From assembly GCF_019656015.1 (NCBI RefSeq), contig NZ_BPKW01000006.1:1-64000 (forward strand): a stretch of 64,000 bases of DNA. The letters are read 5' to 3'. How positions within the stretch are numbered: the stretch's first letter is position 1; each line of letters opens with the position of its first letter. This document shows, in pieces, positions 1 through 8,099 of the stretch. Both the position numbers and the translations under genes were made by a program. Under the pieces are notes generated by a model that made no database searches, was not told the origin of the DNA, and saw nothing but the letters and a program-made list of their open reading frames with translations. Source of the stretch: Leuconostoc inhae (lineage in GTDB: Bacteria > Bacillota > Bacilli > Lactobacillales > Lactobacillaceae).

Positions 1-39
1 TCAATGTGCTACACGCTATCTCTCTGAGACAACTATATT

Positions 40-68
40 ATCTTACCACGCTCATTCTCACTTGTCAA
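40..68 (-). promoter_or_regulatory. Strong promoter, downstream member of a tandem pair (rRNA-operon type)
   Basis: On the minus strand there is a perfect -35 TTGACA (63-68), a 17-base spacer and a -10 TAAGAT (40-45). The start region contains GTTGTCTCAGAGAG. It fires leftward out of the window, so its gene is not visible. The perfect -35, the tandem arrangement and the repeated start region are typical of stable-RNA operons in Firmicutes. The identity as an rRNA promoter is inferred. Confidence 0.75.
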
Positions 69-148
69 CTACTTCTTGCAATTCTTTTTTAAAGCCTCAC
101 AATTTTCGTTCCCTTGCACTTCGTCTCGCGTATCAGACAACTATTATT

Positions 149-176
149 ACTATACGCTCTTTTTCTTCTTTGTCAA
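149..176 (-). promoter_or_regulatory. Strong promoter, upstream member of a tandem pair (rRNA-operon type)
   Basis: On the minus strand there is a perfect -35 TTGACA (171-176), a 16-base spacer and a -10 TATAGT (149-154). It is followed by AGTTGTCTGA, nearly the same start region as the second promoter about 109 bases downstream. It begins only 14 bases after the end of the last protein gene, so the stable-RNA unit starts right at the window edge. Confidence 0.75.
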
Positions 177-189
177 TACTTTCTTTCCC

Positions 190-558
190 TTATTCTTCAA
201 ATCGTACAAACGCTCGCGTTTGCACGCTTTCCAACAAGCCATGTAACTCGTTAGCTGGTATAAACATGAGTTTATTATTAAGTGTTTTTTCTATAAGATC
301 CATGTCAGATACCTCAAAAGCGTATAAAGACATCAGCGTATTGTCGTTTTTGACACTTGTTAACTCTCCTAAGCGCCATTGATCAAAGTTAATGGGTCCC
401 AATGTTTTAAAGGCACGTAAAACCGCCCCTAGGGACGTATCGTGATTATGACGATGCATTTTTGCCGTAAAAAACTGATAAGTTTCACTGTTTTTTTCAA
501 CTAAAAAATATGGTAAATCATCTTTTACTGCAATTGCAGTTGCCGCAATAAGTGACAT
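190..558 (-). CDS. Unrecognised 122-aa protein, possibly a Nudix-like fold without a Nudix box
   Basis: I do not recognise the family. The start ATG has a clear ribosome binding site (AAGGAGAAAT). The protein is soluble, with no signal peptide or membrane segment. The N-terminus (SLIAATAIAVKDDLPYFLVE) and the alternating beta/alpha pattern resemble the first strands of Nudix-fold proteins, but no GX5EX7REUXEE motif is present, so hydrolase activity is not supported. It lies 10 bases after the S1-domain gene and is probably co-transcribed with it. It is the last protein gene before the tandem stable-RNA promoters. Confidence 0.6.
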   Translation of the reverse strand: MSLIAATAIAVKDDLPYFLVEKNSETYQFFTAKMHRHNHDTSLGAVLRAFKTLGPINFDQWRLGELTSVKNDNTLMSLYAFEVSDMDLIEKTLNNKLMFIPANELHGLLESVQTRAFVRFEE

Positions 559-568
559 TATTTCTCCT

Positions 569-949
569 TTACTTACTGATACGCTTCAACGCCTCTGTTA
601 CCCATTCGTCACGGTGACTTGCAATGGGATCAAACCCGTAATTAAGAAAATTATTAGTCCAAAAATGTTTTCGTAAACTTGTATTTTTTTTAAGTAAACC
701 CTGCTTTAACATTATATCATCTTGACGCAAGGATAAACTAATTTTATTATTATACTGTTCAATATCTAAGACAGTCACCACAACTTCTTGCCCAATCTTT
801 AGTTCATTTTTCAGTTCCCGAACAACACCTGATTTACACTCTGAAATATGTATTAAGCCTTGTACATGATCATCCAGCACAACAAATGCGCCATATGGCT
901 TAATACCTGTAATATATCCGCTTATTTTTTGCCCAATATGATAATCCAT
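569..949 (-). CDS. S1 RNA-binding domain protein (general stress protein 13 / CvfD / YabR type)
   Basis: A single S1 domain spans about residues 3-72 (GYITGIKPYGAFVVLDD, GLIHIS, then KISLSLRQ), followed by a short basic helical tail of about 50 residues. The length of 126 aa fits the GSP13/CvfD/YabR family of small ribosome- or RNA-associated regulators in Firmicutes. I chose the ATG at 949 because GAGGAA precedes it by about seven bases. An in-frame ATG 21 bases upstream (970) has no binding site. It follows ppiB by about 40 bases and probably shares its transcript. The exact target RNAs cannot be read from the sequence. Confidence 0.8.
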   Translation of the reverse strand: MDYHIGQKISGYITGIKPYGAFVVLDDHVQGLIHISECKSGVVRELKNELKIGQEVVVTVLDIEQYNNKISLSLRQDDIMLKQGLLKKNTSLRKHFWTNNFLNYGFDPIASHRDEWVTEALKRISK

Positions 950-990
950 AATTACATTCCTCAATACCATTATAACAAAAAAGCAGACAT

Positions 991-1500
991 TTAGTCTGCA
1001 ATCTCAATTGTTTCAATTGTCACATCTTCTCGAGGCTTGTCAGACATGTTAACACTTACCTGACCAATTTTGTCAACAACATCAAGGCCTTTAATAACCT
1101 GTCCAAAAACTGTGTGTTTACCATTCAGCCATGGCGTTTCTTTTGTTTGCACAATGAAAAATTGTGAGCCATTAGTATTAGGTCCAGCGTTAGCCATCGA
1201 CAAAGCACCACGAACATTTAATAACTTATCTGAAAATTCATCTTCAAAGTTACCACCCCAAATACTTTGACCGCCCATACCTGTACCATCTGGATCGCCA
1301 CCTTGAATCATGAAATCACGAATAACACGGTGGAAGATACCATTATCGTAGTACCCATTTTTAGCATGAGTCGTAAAATTTTCCACTGTTTTAGGTGCAA
1401 TATCAGCAAATAGCTTAACTTGTATGTCACCTTGATTCGTTTTGAATATTGCTACCGGACCTGCATAGTTTTCCGCATCTTGTTGTGGATAATCTGTCAT
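991..1500 (-). CDS. ppiB: Cyclophilin-type peptidyl-prolyl cis-trans isomerase
   Basis: A single cytoplasmic cyclophilin domain with no signal peptide. It should catalyse cis-trans isomerisation of Xaa-Pro bonds during protein folding. Visible family motifs are [14 protein letters not shown] (residues 56-69), NGSQFFI (110-116) and the W124/H129 region ([11 protein letters not shown]). The catalytic Arg and the cyclosporin-pocket residues are therefore in place. The start ATG is preceded by AGGAG. The gene lies between rpoZ and the S1-domain gene, in the same direction. Confidence 0.93.
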   Translation of the reverse strand: MTDYPQQDAENYAGPVAIFKTNQGDIQVKLFADIAPKTVENFTTHAKNGYYDNGIFHRVIRDFMIQGGDPDGTGMGGQSIWGGNFEDEFSDKLLNVRGALSMANAGPNTNGSQFFIVQTKETPWLNGKHTVFGQVIKGLDVVDKIGQVSVNMSDKPREDVTIETIEIAD

Positions 1501-1603
1501 GTCTAAACTCCTTTTTATTTACTTCATAAGTCTAATATTAAAATAATTGTCTTTCAGCTAATTAAACCGATTATGCCGGCACTTTAAAATCGACAAGTTT
1601 AGT

Positions 1604-1816
1604 TTACACTTGATCTTCCATATCAGGGTCAATAATCACATCCCCATTTTCAATTTCTTCCAATGCTTGACCGACTGATTTATTAGAGTTAAATGTTTCT
1701 CTTGTAGCAGGTAAGCCAGCATCTAATTCTCGAGCGCGTTTGGCACCTAATGCAATTAATTTGTAACGTGAATCAACTTTTTCTAGCAATTTATCAACAG
1801 ATGGATAAAGTAACAT
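1604..1816 (-). CDS. rpoZ: DNA-directed RNA polymerase omega subunit
   Basis: A 70-aa protein with the RpoZ/Rpb6 signature: [30 protein letters not shown] near the N-terminus, given here as positions 3-32, followed by an acidic tail. Omega binds the beta-prime C-terminus and supports RNA polymerase assembly. It lies 11 bases downstream of gmk, the usual Firmicutes gmk-rpoZ pair, with AGGAG before its ATG. The priA gene that often follows in Firmicutes is not next; cyclophilin is. Confidence 0.93.
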   Translation of the reverse strand: MLLYPSVDKLLEKVDSRYKLIALGAKRARELDAGLPATRETFNSNKSVGQALEEIENGDVIIDPDMEDQV

Positions 1817-1827
1817 AAGTATTCTCC

Positions 1828-2427
1828 TTATAATGTTTTTTCAAAAACCCGTGCAACACGTAACCGTTCAGCAGTAATAATTGATTTAATACGTTCAACG
1901 GCGAACACAACTTGATCATTTTCTACAGCATAATCGTAATTAATCATTTGTTTCAATTCGTCACGTGCAGCTGTCACACGCTTTTCAATAACTTCTTGAG
2001 AATCAGTACCACGACCTACAAGCCTTTCGCGTAAGTTAGTCAAGTCAGGTGGCGTTAAGAAAATATAAACCCCCTCGGGCATTTTTGATTTCACCTGTAA
2101 AGCACCTTGCACATCAATTTCAAGAAAAACGTCACGTCCACTTGCTAACGTTTGGTCAATGAAACTTTTTGGTGTGCCGTAATAATTATTAACATACTGT
2201 GCGTATTCCAGCATGTCACCATTTGAAATTTTCTCTTCAAATGCCTCACGTGATACAAAAAAATAATCTTCACCATTCACTTCGCCTACTCTTGGTTGAC
2301 GAGTTGTGGCTGAAATAGAGTATTGAAAATCAATGCCTTCTTCTTCAAAAATAGCTTTGCGCACTGTACCCTTACCAACGCCTGATGGGCCAGATAGCAC
2401 AATTAATAAACCCCGCTGTGTCATCAT
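1828..2427 (-). CDS. gmk: Guanylate kinase
   Basis: It phosphorylates GMP/dGMP to GDP/dGDP with ATP in the cytoplasm. The P-loop GPSGVGKGT is at residues 13-21. The GMP-binding segment with the SATTRQPR motif and the GEDYFFVS motif follow. The adenine/lid region around [14 protein letters not shown] is also present. At 199 aa the length is normal. Two adjacent ATGs are possible starts (2427 or 2424); GAGG sits just upstream. It heads the gmk-rpoZ transcript from a good promoter at 2455-2483. Confidence 0.95.
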   Translation of the reverse strand: MMTQRGLLIVLSGPSGVGKGTVRKAIFEEEGIDFQYSISATTRQPRVGEVNGEDYFFVSREAFEEKISNGDMLEYAQYVNNYYGTPKSFIDQTLASGRDVFLEIDVQGALQVKSKMPEGVYIFLTPPDLTNLRERLVGRGTDSQEVIEKRVTAARDELKQMINYDYAVENDQVVFAVERIKSIITAERLRVARVFEKTL

Positions 2428-2454
2428 TTTTCCTCTTTATGTACTAATGAGAGT

Positions 2455-2483
2455 ATTATACCTATTTTTCACAACAGATACAA
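2455..2483 (-). promoter_or_regulatory. Promoter for gmk-rpoZ
   Basis: On the minus strand, -35 TTGTAT (2478-2483), a 17-base spacer and a perfect -10 TATAAT (2455-2460), about 28 bases before the gmk start. Confidence 0.65.
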
Positions 2484-2541
2484 TGGTAACATACAATTTC
2501 AGATAATTAAGAATATTTGTTCCCATGGACAACTATTGTGG

Positions 2542-2571
2542 TTATCAACAAAATCCACTGCTTTATCAACA
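2542..2571 (+). repeat. Short direct repeat TTATCAACA, 21 bases apart
   Basis: TTATCAACA occurs at 2542-2550 and again at 2563-2571, a centre-to-centre distance of two helical turns. It lies between the divergent promoters of gmk and the plus-strand gene at 2680. Each copy is one base from the DnaA-box consensus TTATCCACA. It could be a regulator site, but no protein can be assigned. Confidence 0.35.
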
Positions 2572-2619
2572 ACAAAATCGAACGACTCTTCAAGAAATAG
2601 TAAAGAGATTTTAAAAAAT

Positions 2620-2648
2620 TTGCTTTTTTGAACGTTTGTTCGTATGAT
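2620..2648 (+). promoter_or_regulatory. Promoter with embedded LexA (SOS) operator
   Basis: -35 TTGCTT (2620-2625), a 17-base spacer and -10 TATGAT (2643-2648). The spacer contains GAACGTTTGTTC (2630-2641), a perfect GAAC-N4-GTTC Gram-positive LexA/DinR box. A LexA dimer here would block the promoter directly. The same 12 bases, in the opposite orientation, precede uvrB at 31816-31827. Confidence 0.75.
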
Positions 2649-2679
2649 ATAGATAACGAATCTCTTAAGGAGTAAACTG

Positions 2680-3006
2680 ATGCAAAATTTTCTAACACAA
2701 CATCCCATTGAATCTCATGTGCAGCAACTTATAACCCTAATTACAAAATTCTCAACACCTAAAAAACATGTTCCTTTAAAGCAACAACTCTCAGCTGATG
2801 AAATTATTGCTCGCTTAGAATTAGCACTAAATGCCAACTCACCAGCAACTATTCAAATTAATGATTCATTACTCAGTGAAGATGTATCTAATCTATTTGG
2901 TTATATTTACCAAAACAACCGAGGACAAATTTTAGTTCAATCACCCCAAACACATCAGATGACAAGCATACTACCAGGGACTATACGACATCTCTCAATT
3001 TTATAA
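2680..3006 (+). CDS. SOS-controlled small protein, possibly YolD-like
   Basis: A 108-aa soluble protein, one of only two plus-strand genes. It has a good ribosome binding site (AAGGAG, about seven bases before ATG), its own promoter with a LexA box, and a following hairpin terminator. The second half, with an LxxALxxxxPATIQI helix-strand segment, GYIYQNNRGQILV, and a final IRHLSIL, resembles the layout of YolD-like proteins, which accompany SOS-induced Y-family polymerases. The usual N-terminal DRGMMKW-type motif is missing, so the match is only structural intuition. SOS control is well supported; the molecular function is not. Confidence 0.7.
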   Translation: MQNFLTQHPIESHVQQLITLITKFSTPKKHVPLKQQLSADEIIARLELALNANSPATIQINDSLLSEDVSNLFGYIYQNNRGQILVQSPQTHQMTSILPGTIRHLSIL

Positions 3007-3027
3007 ATCTTAAAATAACGATTAAAC

Positions 3028-3067
3028 AAAGGATACACTAAGGCTTTAAAACCCTCGTACATCCTTT
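3028..3067. terminator. Hairpin terminator between convergent genes
   Basis: AAAGGAT (3028-3034) pairs with ATCCTTT (3061-3067), with extra pairs inside the arm, followed by a T-rich run. It lies between the convergent genes ending at 3006 (+) and 3090 (-). Confidence 0.6.
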
Positions 3068-3089
3068 TTAATTTTTTGTAATTATTCAT

Positions 3090-4163
3090 TTATGCTAACT
3101 TTTCAAGTCTTTCAGATGACATTTGTGCCAACAATTTGTTTAATGCCGTGACGTCAATATAGCGATCAATATCAGATGTATCTGTCACTATTTTCCCTAG
3201 GCCTTGAATGGCCTTTTTTTGACTTAAAAAATTCAAATAAGATTTTACTTCGCCACCAATGCCATCTAAATTATCCCAAACTGGCACCCAATATGACATT
3301 AAATGTGACATAGCAAAGGTGTTTAATATGTCTGCATCCCATGAGTCATGAGTTACATTATATTCTTTTGCCATTCCTTCATGAAAAGCGTGCAGCATAC
3401 CCATCACATTTTCACTAACAACGCCTTTTATAGAAGCCTCTTTAAATTGATTTAAACTTTTATTAGCATACAAGATTTCATCTGCTATCGCTGTTGATGA
3501 TAACTCATTTAATTTAGACACGTTATTTCTCGTTTTTAGCGGCTTAATTTTTACCGCTAACCCCTTAAAGGTTTCAGCAATAATTACTAAATTAAAATCA
3601 TCATTATTTTCATTTTCTGATAAAAATTTAAATTGCAGTTCATCTATTGCTTGCGATGTTTTCATCATTTGAGCAACATCTTTTCCCTGCCATTTGAAAA
3701 AATTAATTGCCATTACTGTTCTCATAATCATTCGCCAGAAATTAATATCAAATTTTGGTGCTTGTGCAACATAACGTGCGTTAACATTGCCTTCTTTTAC
3801 AATAAATTGCTGCATATCATACGATACTGGTACTAGCAGAACAAAATAACGCCAATCCTTATCATCGCTATTAACCAATGCTGCTTGCATCACCTCATTT
3901 AAATTTACAACAGCGCGTTCATTACTGGTGAATTTTGTAAAATTTTGGTTTACCATCATAGCAATAACATCATCCAAAAAAAATGATGCCACTTCAAAAG
4001 TCTCTTGAGCATATTTATCGTTGTGCGTTAAGTAATAACGTGCGCGTAAAAAACCAGCAAATTCATTATAATTGAACTCTGGTAATTTATTTCTAGAAGT
4101 TAATTTTTGCTTCCGTTGTACTTGCTTCATTTTTTTAATTTGCGCTGTTTTACCTTGCTTCAT
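3090..4163 (-). CDS. Unrecognised 357-aa protein
   Basis: I cannot assign a family. The N-terminal 30 residues are very basic (KQGKTAQIKKMKQVQRKQK), suggesting nucleic-acid or membrane-surface contact. The rest is predicted mostly helical and soluble, with no membrane segment or signal peptide. Aromatic-rich segments occur near residues 140-165 (FDINFWRMIMRTVMAINFFK) and 285-310 (MSHLMSYWVPVWDNLDGIGG). It follows the 116-aa unknown gene at 4211 by 47 bases and is likely co-transcribed with it. Base composition is like the surroundings, so there is no sign of recent transfer. Confidence 0.6.
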   Translation of the reverse strand: MKQGKTAQIKKMKQVQRKQKLTSRNKLPEFNYNEFAGFLRARYYLTHNDKYAQETFEVASFFLDDVIAMMVNQNFTKFTSNERAVVNLNEVMQAALVNSDDKDWRYFVLLVPVSYDMQQFIVKEGNVNARYVAQAPKFDINFWRMIMRTVMAINFFKWQGKDVAQMMKTSQAIDELQFKFLSENENNDDFNLVIIAETFKGLAVKIKPLKTRNNVSKLNELSSTAIADEILYANKSLNQFKEASIKGVVSENVMGMLHAFHEGMAKEYNVTHDSWDADILNTFAMSHLMSYWVPVWDNLDGIGGEVKSYLNFLSQKKAIQGLGKIVTDTSDIDRYIDVTALNKLLAQMSSERLEKLA

Positions 4164-4210
4164 AAGTTATAGGTGTACAAAATGCTGTACTTTTCCTTTC
4201 CAATTCTTTA

Positions 4211-4561
4211 TTAAATACTCAAATCCAAGCTATACTTGCCATTGCCAAACTCATGTAACCGAAATTGAAACACTTGATTATCACGTTCTAAGTTAGCTGT
4301 TTTAACAGTTGCCTGTTGTTTTCCCTCTAATTCAGCAATCTCAATTGCACCATTTACTGATGACATAACAGAGGCAAATTCTTTGGTATCAGCTGATACA
4401 TAAAACATTTCTGCGTTACCATAAGTTGCTGATTTGCGAACTAGATTTACAGATACCTTGTATCGATTTGCTTCAAATATGATATGATTAAAATTAAAAT
4501 CGTGCGCGTAATGAAAAAGTGAAGATAAAAAAGCTGTTGCGTCAAACTTTTCTTTTGCCAT
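4211..4561 (-). CDS. Unrecognised 116-aa protein
   Basis: No family recognised. It is a soluble alpha/beta-looking protein with no membrane segments. It probably forms a two-gene unit with the 357-aa gene downstream. The initiation region is unusual: the best Shine-Dalgarno (AAAAGGAAA) lies about 20 bases before the ATG and is separated from it by a perfect 6-bp hairpin at 4572-4587. The downstream end is FGNGKYSLDLSI. Confidence 0.55.
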   Translation of the reverse strand: MAKEKFDATAFLSSLFHYAHDFNFNHIIFEANRYKVSVNLVRKSATYGNAEMFYVSADTKEFASVMSSVNGAIEIAELEGKQQATVKTANLERDNQVFQFRLHEFGNGKYSLDLSI

Positions 4562-4571
4562 AGTTACCGTG

Positions 4572-4587
4572 CGTTCTCTGAAGAACG
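4572..4587 (-). promoter_or_regulatory. Hairpin between Shine-Dalgarno and start codon
   Basis: CGTTCT (4572-4577) and AGAACG (4582-4587) form a perfect inverted repeat with a 4-base loop. It sits just 10 bases before the ATG at 4561 and after the candidate ribosome binding site. It may modulate translation, or the DNA palindrome may be an operator. Confidence 0.4.
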
Positions 4588-4726
4588 TATTTCCTTTTAA
4601 TTTAAATTTATTCTATATACCATTGTACCTATAAAAAAGCCTTGTTGCTAGCGCTTTATTAAAAATTGTATAGGTGTCTTAAAAATGGGTCATTCAAAAA
4701 ATAGCATTATTATATTATCACTATAA

Positions 4727-4773
4727 AAGAGGTTCAAATTCGTTAGAAAAAATCTAACGAATTTGAACCTCTT
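4727..4773. terminator. Long perfect hairpin downstream of the ytxH-like gene
   Basis: A 21-bp perfect inverted repeat (4727-4747 and 4753-4773) with a 5-base loop of A. It lies immediately after the stop at 4784 on the minus strand and is followed by TTTTATA, so it fits a terminator for the DUF948/YtxH transcript. It is longer than most terminators. Confidence 0.75.
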
Positions 4774-4783
4774 AGTTTTTAAA

Positions 4784-5368
4784 TCAATTTTTTACGTCAT
4801 CAATCTTGTTGTTTACATCGTCAGCTACTTTATCAAGTTTTTCTTCGACAATATCGTTCGCGTCTTTAGCTGTCGCCGTGACTACTCCAGTTGCTGCTTG
4901 AGCTTCTTCTTTTGCCTCTTCGGATAAATCCTGTAAAGCTTCTTCCAAAGTTAAATCATCTTGCGTCAATTCAATATCTTCATTACTAAACTTTTCACGT
5001 AAATCATCTAACGAATTGTGCGCTTTATCAACATAAGTTGTTGCTATGTCTTTGGCTTTATCAACATAAGGTGACGCCTGATCAGTTAAATTTTTAACAT
5101 GATCAGCAGCCATATCAAGTTGTTCTCCGTACTTACTTTGACCTTTTGATTTCAATTCAGAAGCTTTTTCTTTTGCCTTATCAGTAACATCCCCTGCTAA
5201 ATCAGCTGTTGCATATGCTACGTCATAAGCTTTATCACGCAGGTGATCACCCGTTTGGCTTGCCTTTAATTTCAATTCATTTTGCTTATCTTTTGGTAAA
5301 GCCTTAAAAGCTGCAATAGCAGCGGCTCCTGCTAAAATTCCTGCTAAAAATCCTTTTACTTTTGACAT
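4784..5368 (-). CDS. YtxH-domain general stress protein
   Basis: A 194-aa protein with an N-terminal hydrophobic segment (about residues 4-22, KGFLAGILAGAAAIAAFKAL) and then a long charged, Lys/Asp/Ala-rich coiled-coil region, as in YtxH-type proteins. The tail is acidic with many DDV and KAKD repeats. The family is stress-related and membrane-attached, but its biochemical role is unknown. Its ATG directly follows the stop of the DUF948 gene, with AAGGAG inside that gene's end, so the two are translationally coupled. The pair matches the ytxG-ytxH arrangement of Bacillus. Confidence 0.8.
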   Translation of the reverse strand: MSKVKGFLAGILAGAAAIAAFKALPKDKQNELKLKASQTGDHLRDKAYDVAYATADLAGDVTDKAKEKASELKSKGQSKYGEQLDMAADHVKNLTDQASPYVDKAKDIATTYVDKAHNSLDDLREKFSNEDIELTQDDLTLEEALQDLSEEAKEEAQAATGVVTATAKDANDIVEEKLDKVADDVNNKIDDVKN

Positions 5369-5782
5369 TTACTTGTTCTCCTTTTTAGTTGATTTTTTGT
5401 TTTTATATCTACCCATGGCAGCTTTGGTTGCCTGTTTTGCAACAGCCGCAGCAACGCCACTGGCCCCAAAACTTGTTGCTGCTTTTGCAGTTGAAAATTT
5501 ATTTGTAACATTTTGAATAGTTGCATTTAATTGCGAAACAGTCGTCGACATGTCTGCCACTGCCTGCACAGTTGGATCCAATGTCTTAACTTTACCATTG
5601 ACATCATTTAGTAGCGTATTGGCATTGCCAAGAATTTCATTACTTGATCGCGCAATACTGTCGACATCTAATGTAATAATATCTAAAGATCTTGTCAGTT
5701 TAAGCAAGAAAAAACCAATGAACAATACTAACAATAAAAAGGCTACCGCAAAAATAATGAGCGCTAATTGTCCTGGTGCCAT
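5369..5782 (-). CDS. DUF948-family membrane protein (YtxG-like)
   Basis: One N-terminal transmembrane helix (residues 6-28, ALIIFAVAFLLLVLFIGFFL) followed by a helical coiled region with repeated hydrophobic spacing (SIARSSNEILGNANTLLNDV) and a basic C-terminus. This is the layout of DUF948 proteins, which sit next to YtxH in many Firmicutes. The start ATG has AGGAGGA upstream. The gene is first in a two-gene unit and has a long palindrome in its leader (5812-5850). Confidence 0.8.
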   Translation of the reverse strand: MAPGQLALIIFAVAFLLLVLFIGFFLLKLTRSLDIITLDVDSIARSSNEILGNANTLLNDVNGKVKTLDPTVQAVADMSTTVSQLNATIQNVTNKFSTAKAATSFGASGVAAAVAKQATKAAMGRYKNKKSTKKENK

Positions 5783-5811
5783 AAAATCCTCCTAATATTT
5801 AAACAGAAATT

Positions 5812-5850
5812 ATTGAATTATATGAAAAAACAAATTTCATATAATTCAAT
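5812..5850. repeat. 16-bp perfect inverted repeat upstream of the DUF948 gene
   Basis: ATTGAATTATATGAAA (5812-5827) and its complement (5835-5850) with a 7-base loop. It contains a TATAAT on the minus strand that could be the -10 of the DUF948/ytxH promoter, so the palindrome might be an operator or a leader hairpin. Confidence 0.5.
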
Positions 5851-5854
5851 TATA

Positions 5855-5885
5855 ACAAAAAAAGTTACTCAACGAGTAACTTTTT
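5855..5885 (-). terminator. Terminator of the RNase Y gene
   Basis: AAAAAGTTACTC (5859-5870) and GAGTAACTTTTT (5874-5885) pair perfectly around a 3-base loop. On the minus strand the hairpin ends in a run of T directly after the rny stop codon. Confidence 0.85.
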
Positions 5886-5887
5886 GA

Positions 5888-7543
<1,656 letters not shown>

Positions 7544-8008
7544 TTAATGTTTTAAACGTCTACCCAGCTCGCGCTCTTGGTCACGCTTTTTGATATCTTC
7601 ACGTTTATCATATTTCTTTTTGCCACGTCCTACACCAATTAATACTTTAGCAAAACCATGTTTCAAATATACTTTTAACGGCACAATTGTTACTCCTGGT
7701 TCAGTTGCTGCTTTATTGAGTGTAGCAATTTCACGTTTATGCAATAATAGTTGCCGTGGACGTAACGGATCCACATTAAACTGGTTACCTTGTGTATAAG
7801 CTGCTATATTAACATTGGTCAGTATAGCATTACCATTATGAATTGTAATAAATCCATCACCAATCGTTATTTGACCAGCACGTACCGACTTTATTTCTGT
7901 TCCGGTAAGGGATATACCAGCCTCAAATGTTTCTTCAATAGCATAATTAAACCGTGCTTTTCGATTTTGAGCCAGATACTTGCCCACATTTTGTTTCGTT
8001 TTGGCCAT
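7544..8008 (-). CDS. smpB: SsrA-binding protein SmpB
   Basis: It binds tmRNA and delivers it to stalled ribosomes for trans-translation. The family segments KYLAQNRKARFNYAIEETFEAG, GTEIKSVRAGQITIGDGF and the C-terminal KKKYDKREDIKKRD basic tail are all visible. At 154 aa the length is standard. It lies downstream of rnr and secG, the common secG-rnr-smpB order of Firmicutes. RNase R also takes part in tmRNA quality control. Confidence 0.95.
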   Translation of the reverse strand: MAKTKQNVGKYLAQNRKARFNYAIEETFEAGISLTGTEIKSVRAGQITIGDGFITIHNGNAILTNVNIAAYTQGNQFNVDPLRPRQLLLHKREIATLNKAATEPGVTIVPLKVYLKHGFAKVLIGVGRGKKKYDKREDIKKRDQERELGRRLKH

Positions 8009-8099
8009 GCTTTTTAACCCCCATGACTTAATTTAGCGTAACATTGTTACCCATGTTATGTCATAAATAATTCGCTAAGCGCCCACTAAACAACTTGTC

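Noticed and set aside
62-382. Open frame of 106 codons on the plus strand
   Set aside because: It overlaps the tandem promoters and runs antisense to the 122-aa gene; it has no ribosome binding site and its residues are Ser/Thr-rich as in shadow frames.
2499-2708. Minus-strand open frames of 63-69 codons between gmk and the plus-strand gene
   Set aside because: They cover the SOS promoter and the direct repeats, have no binding site and cross the start of a better-supported gene.
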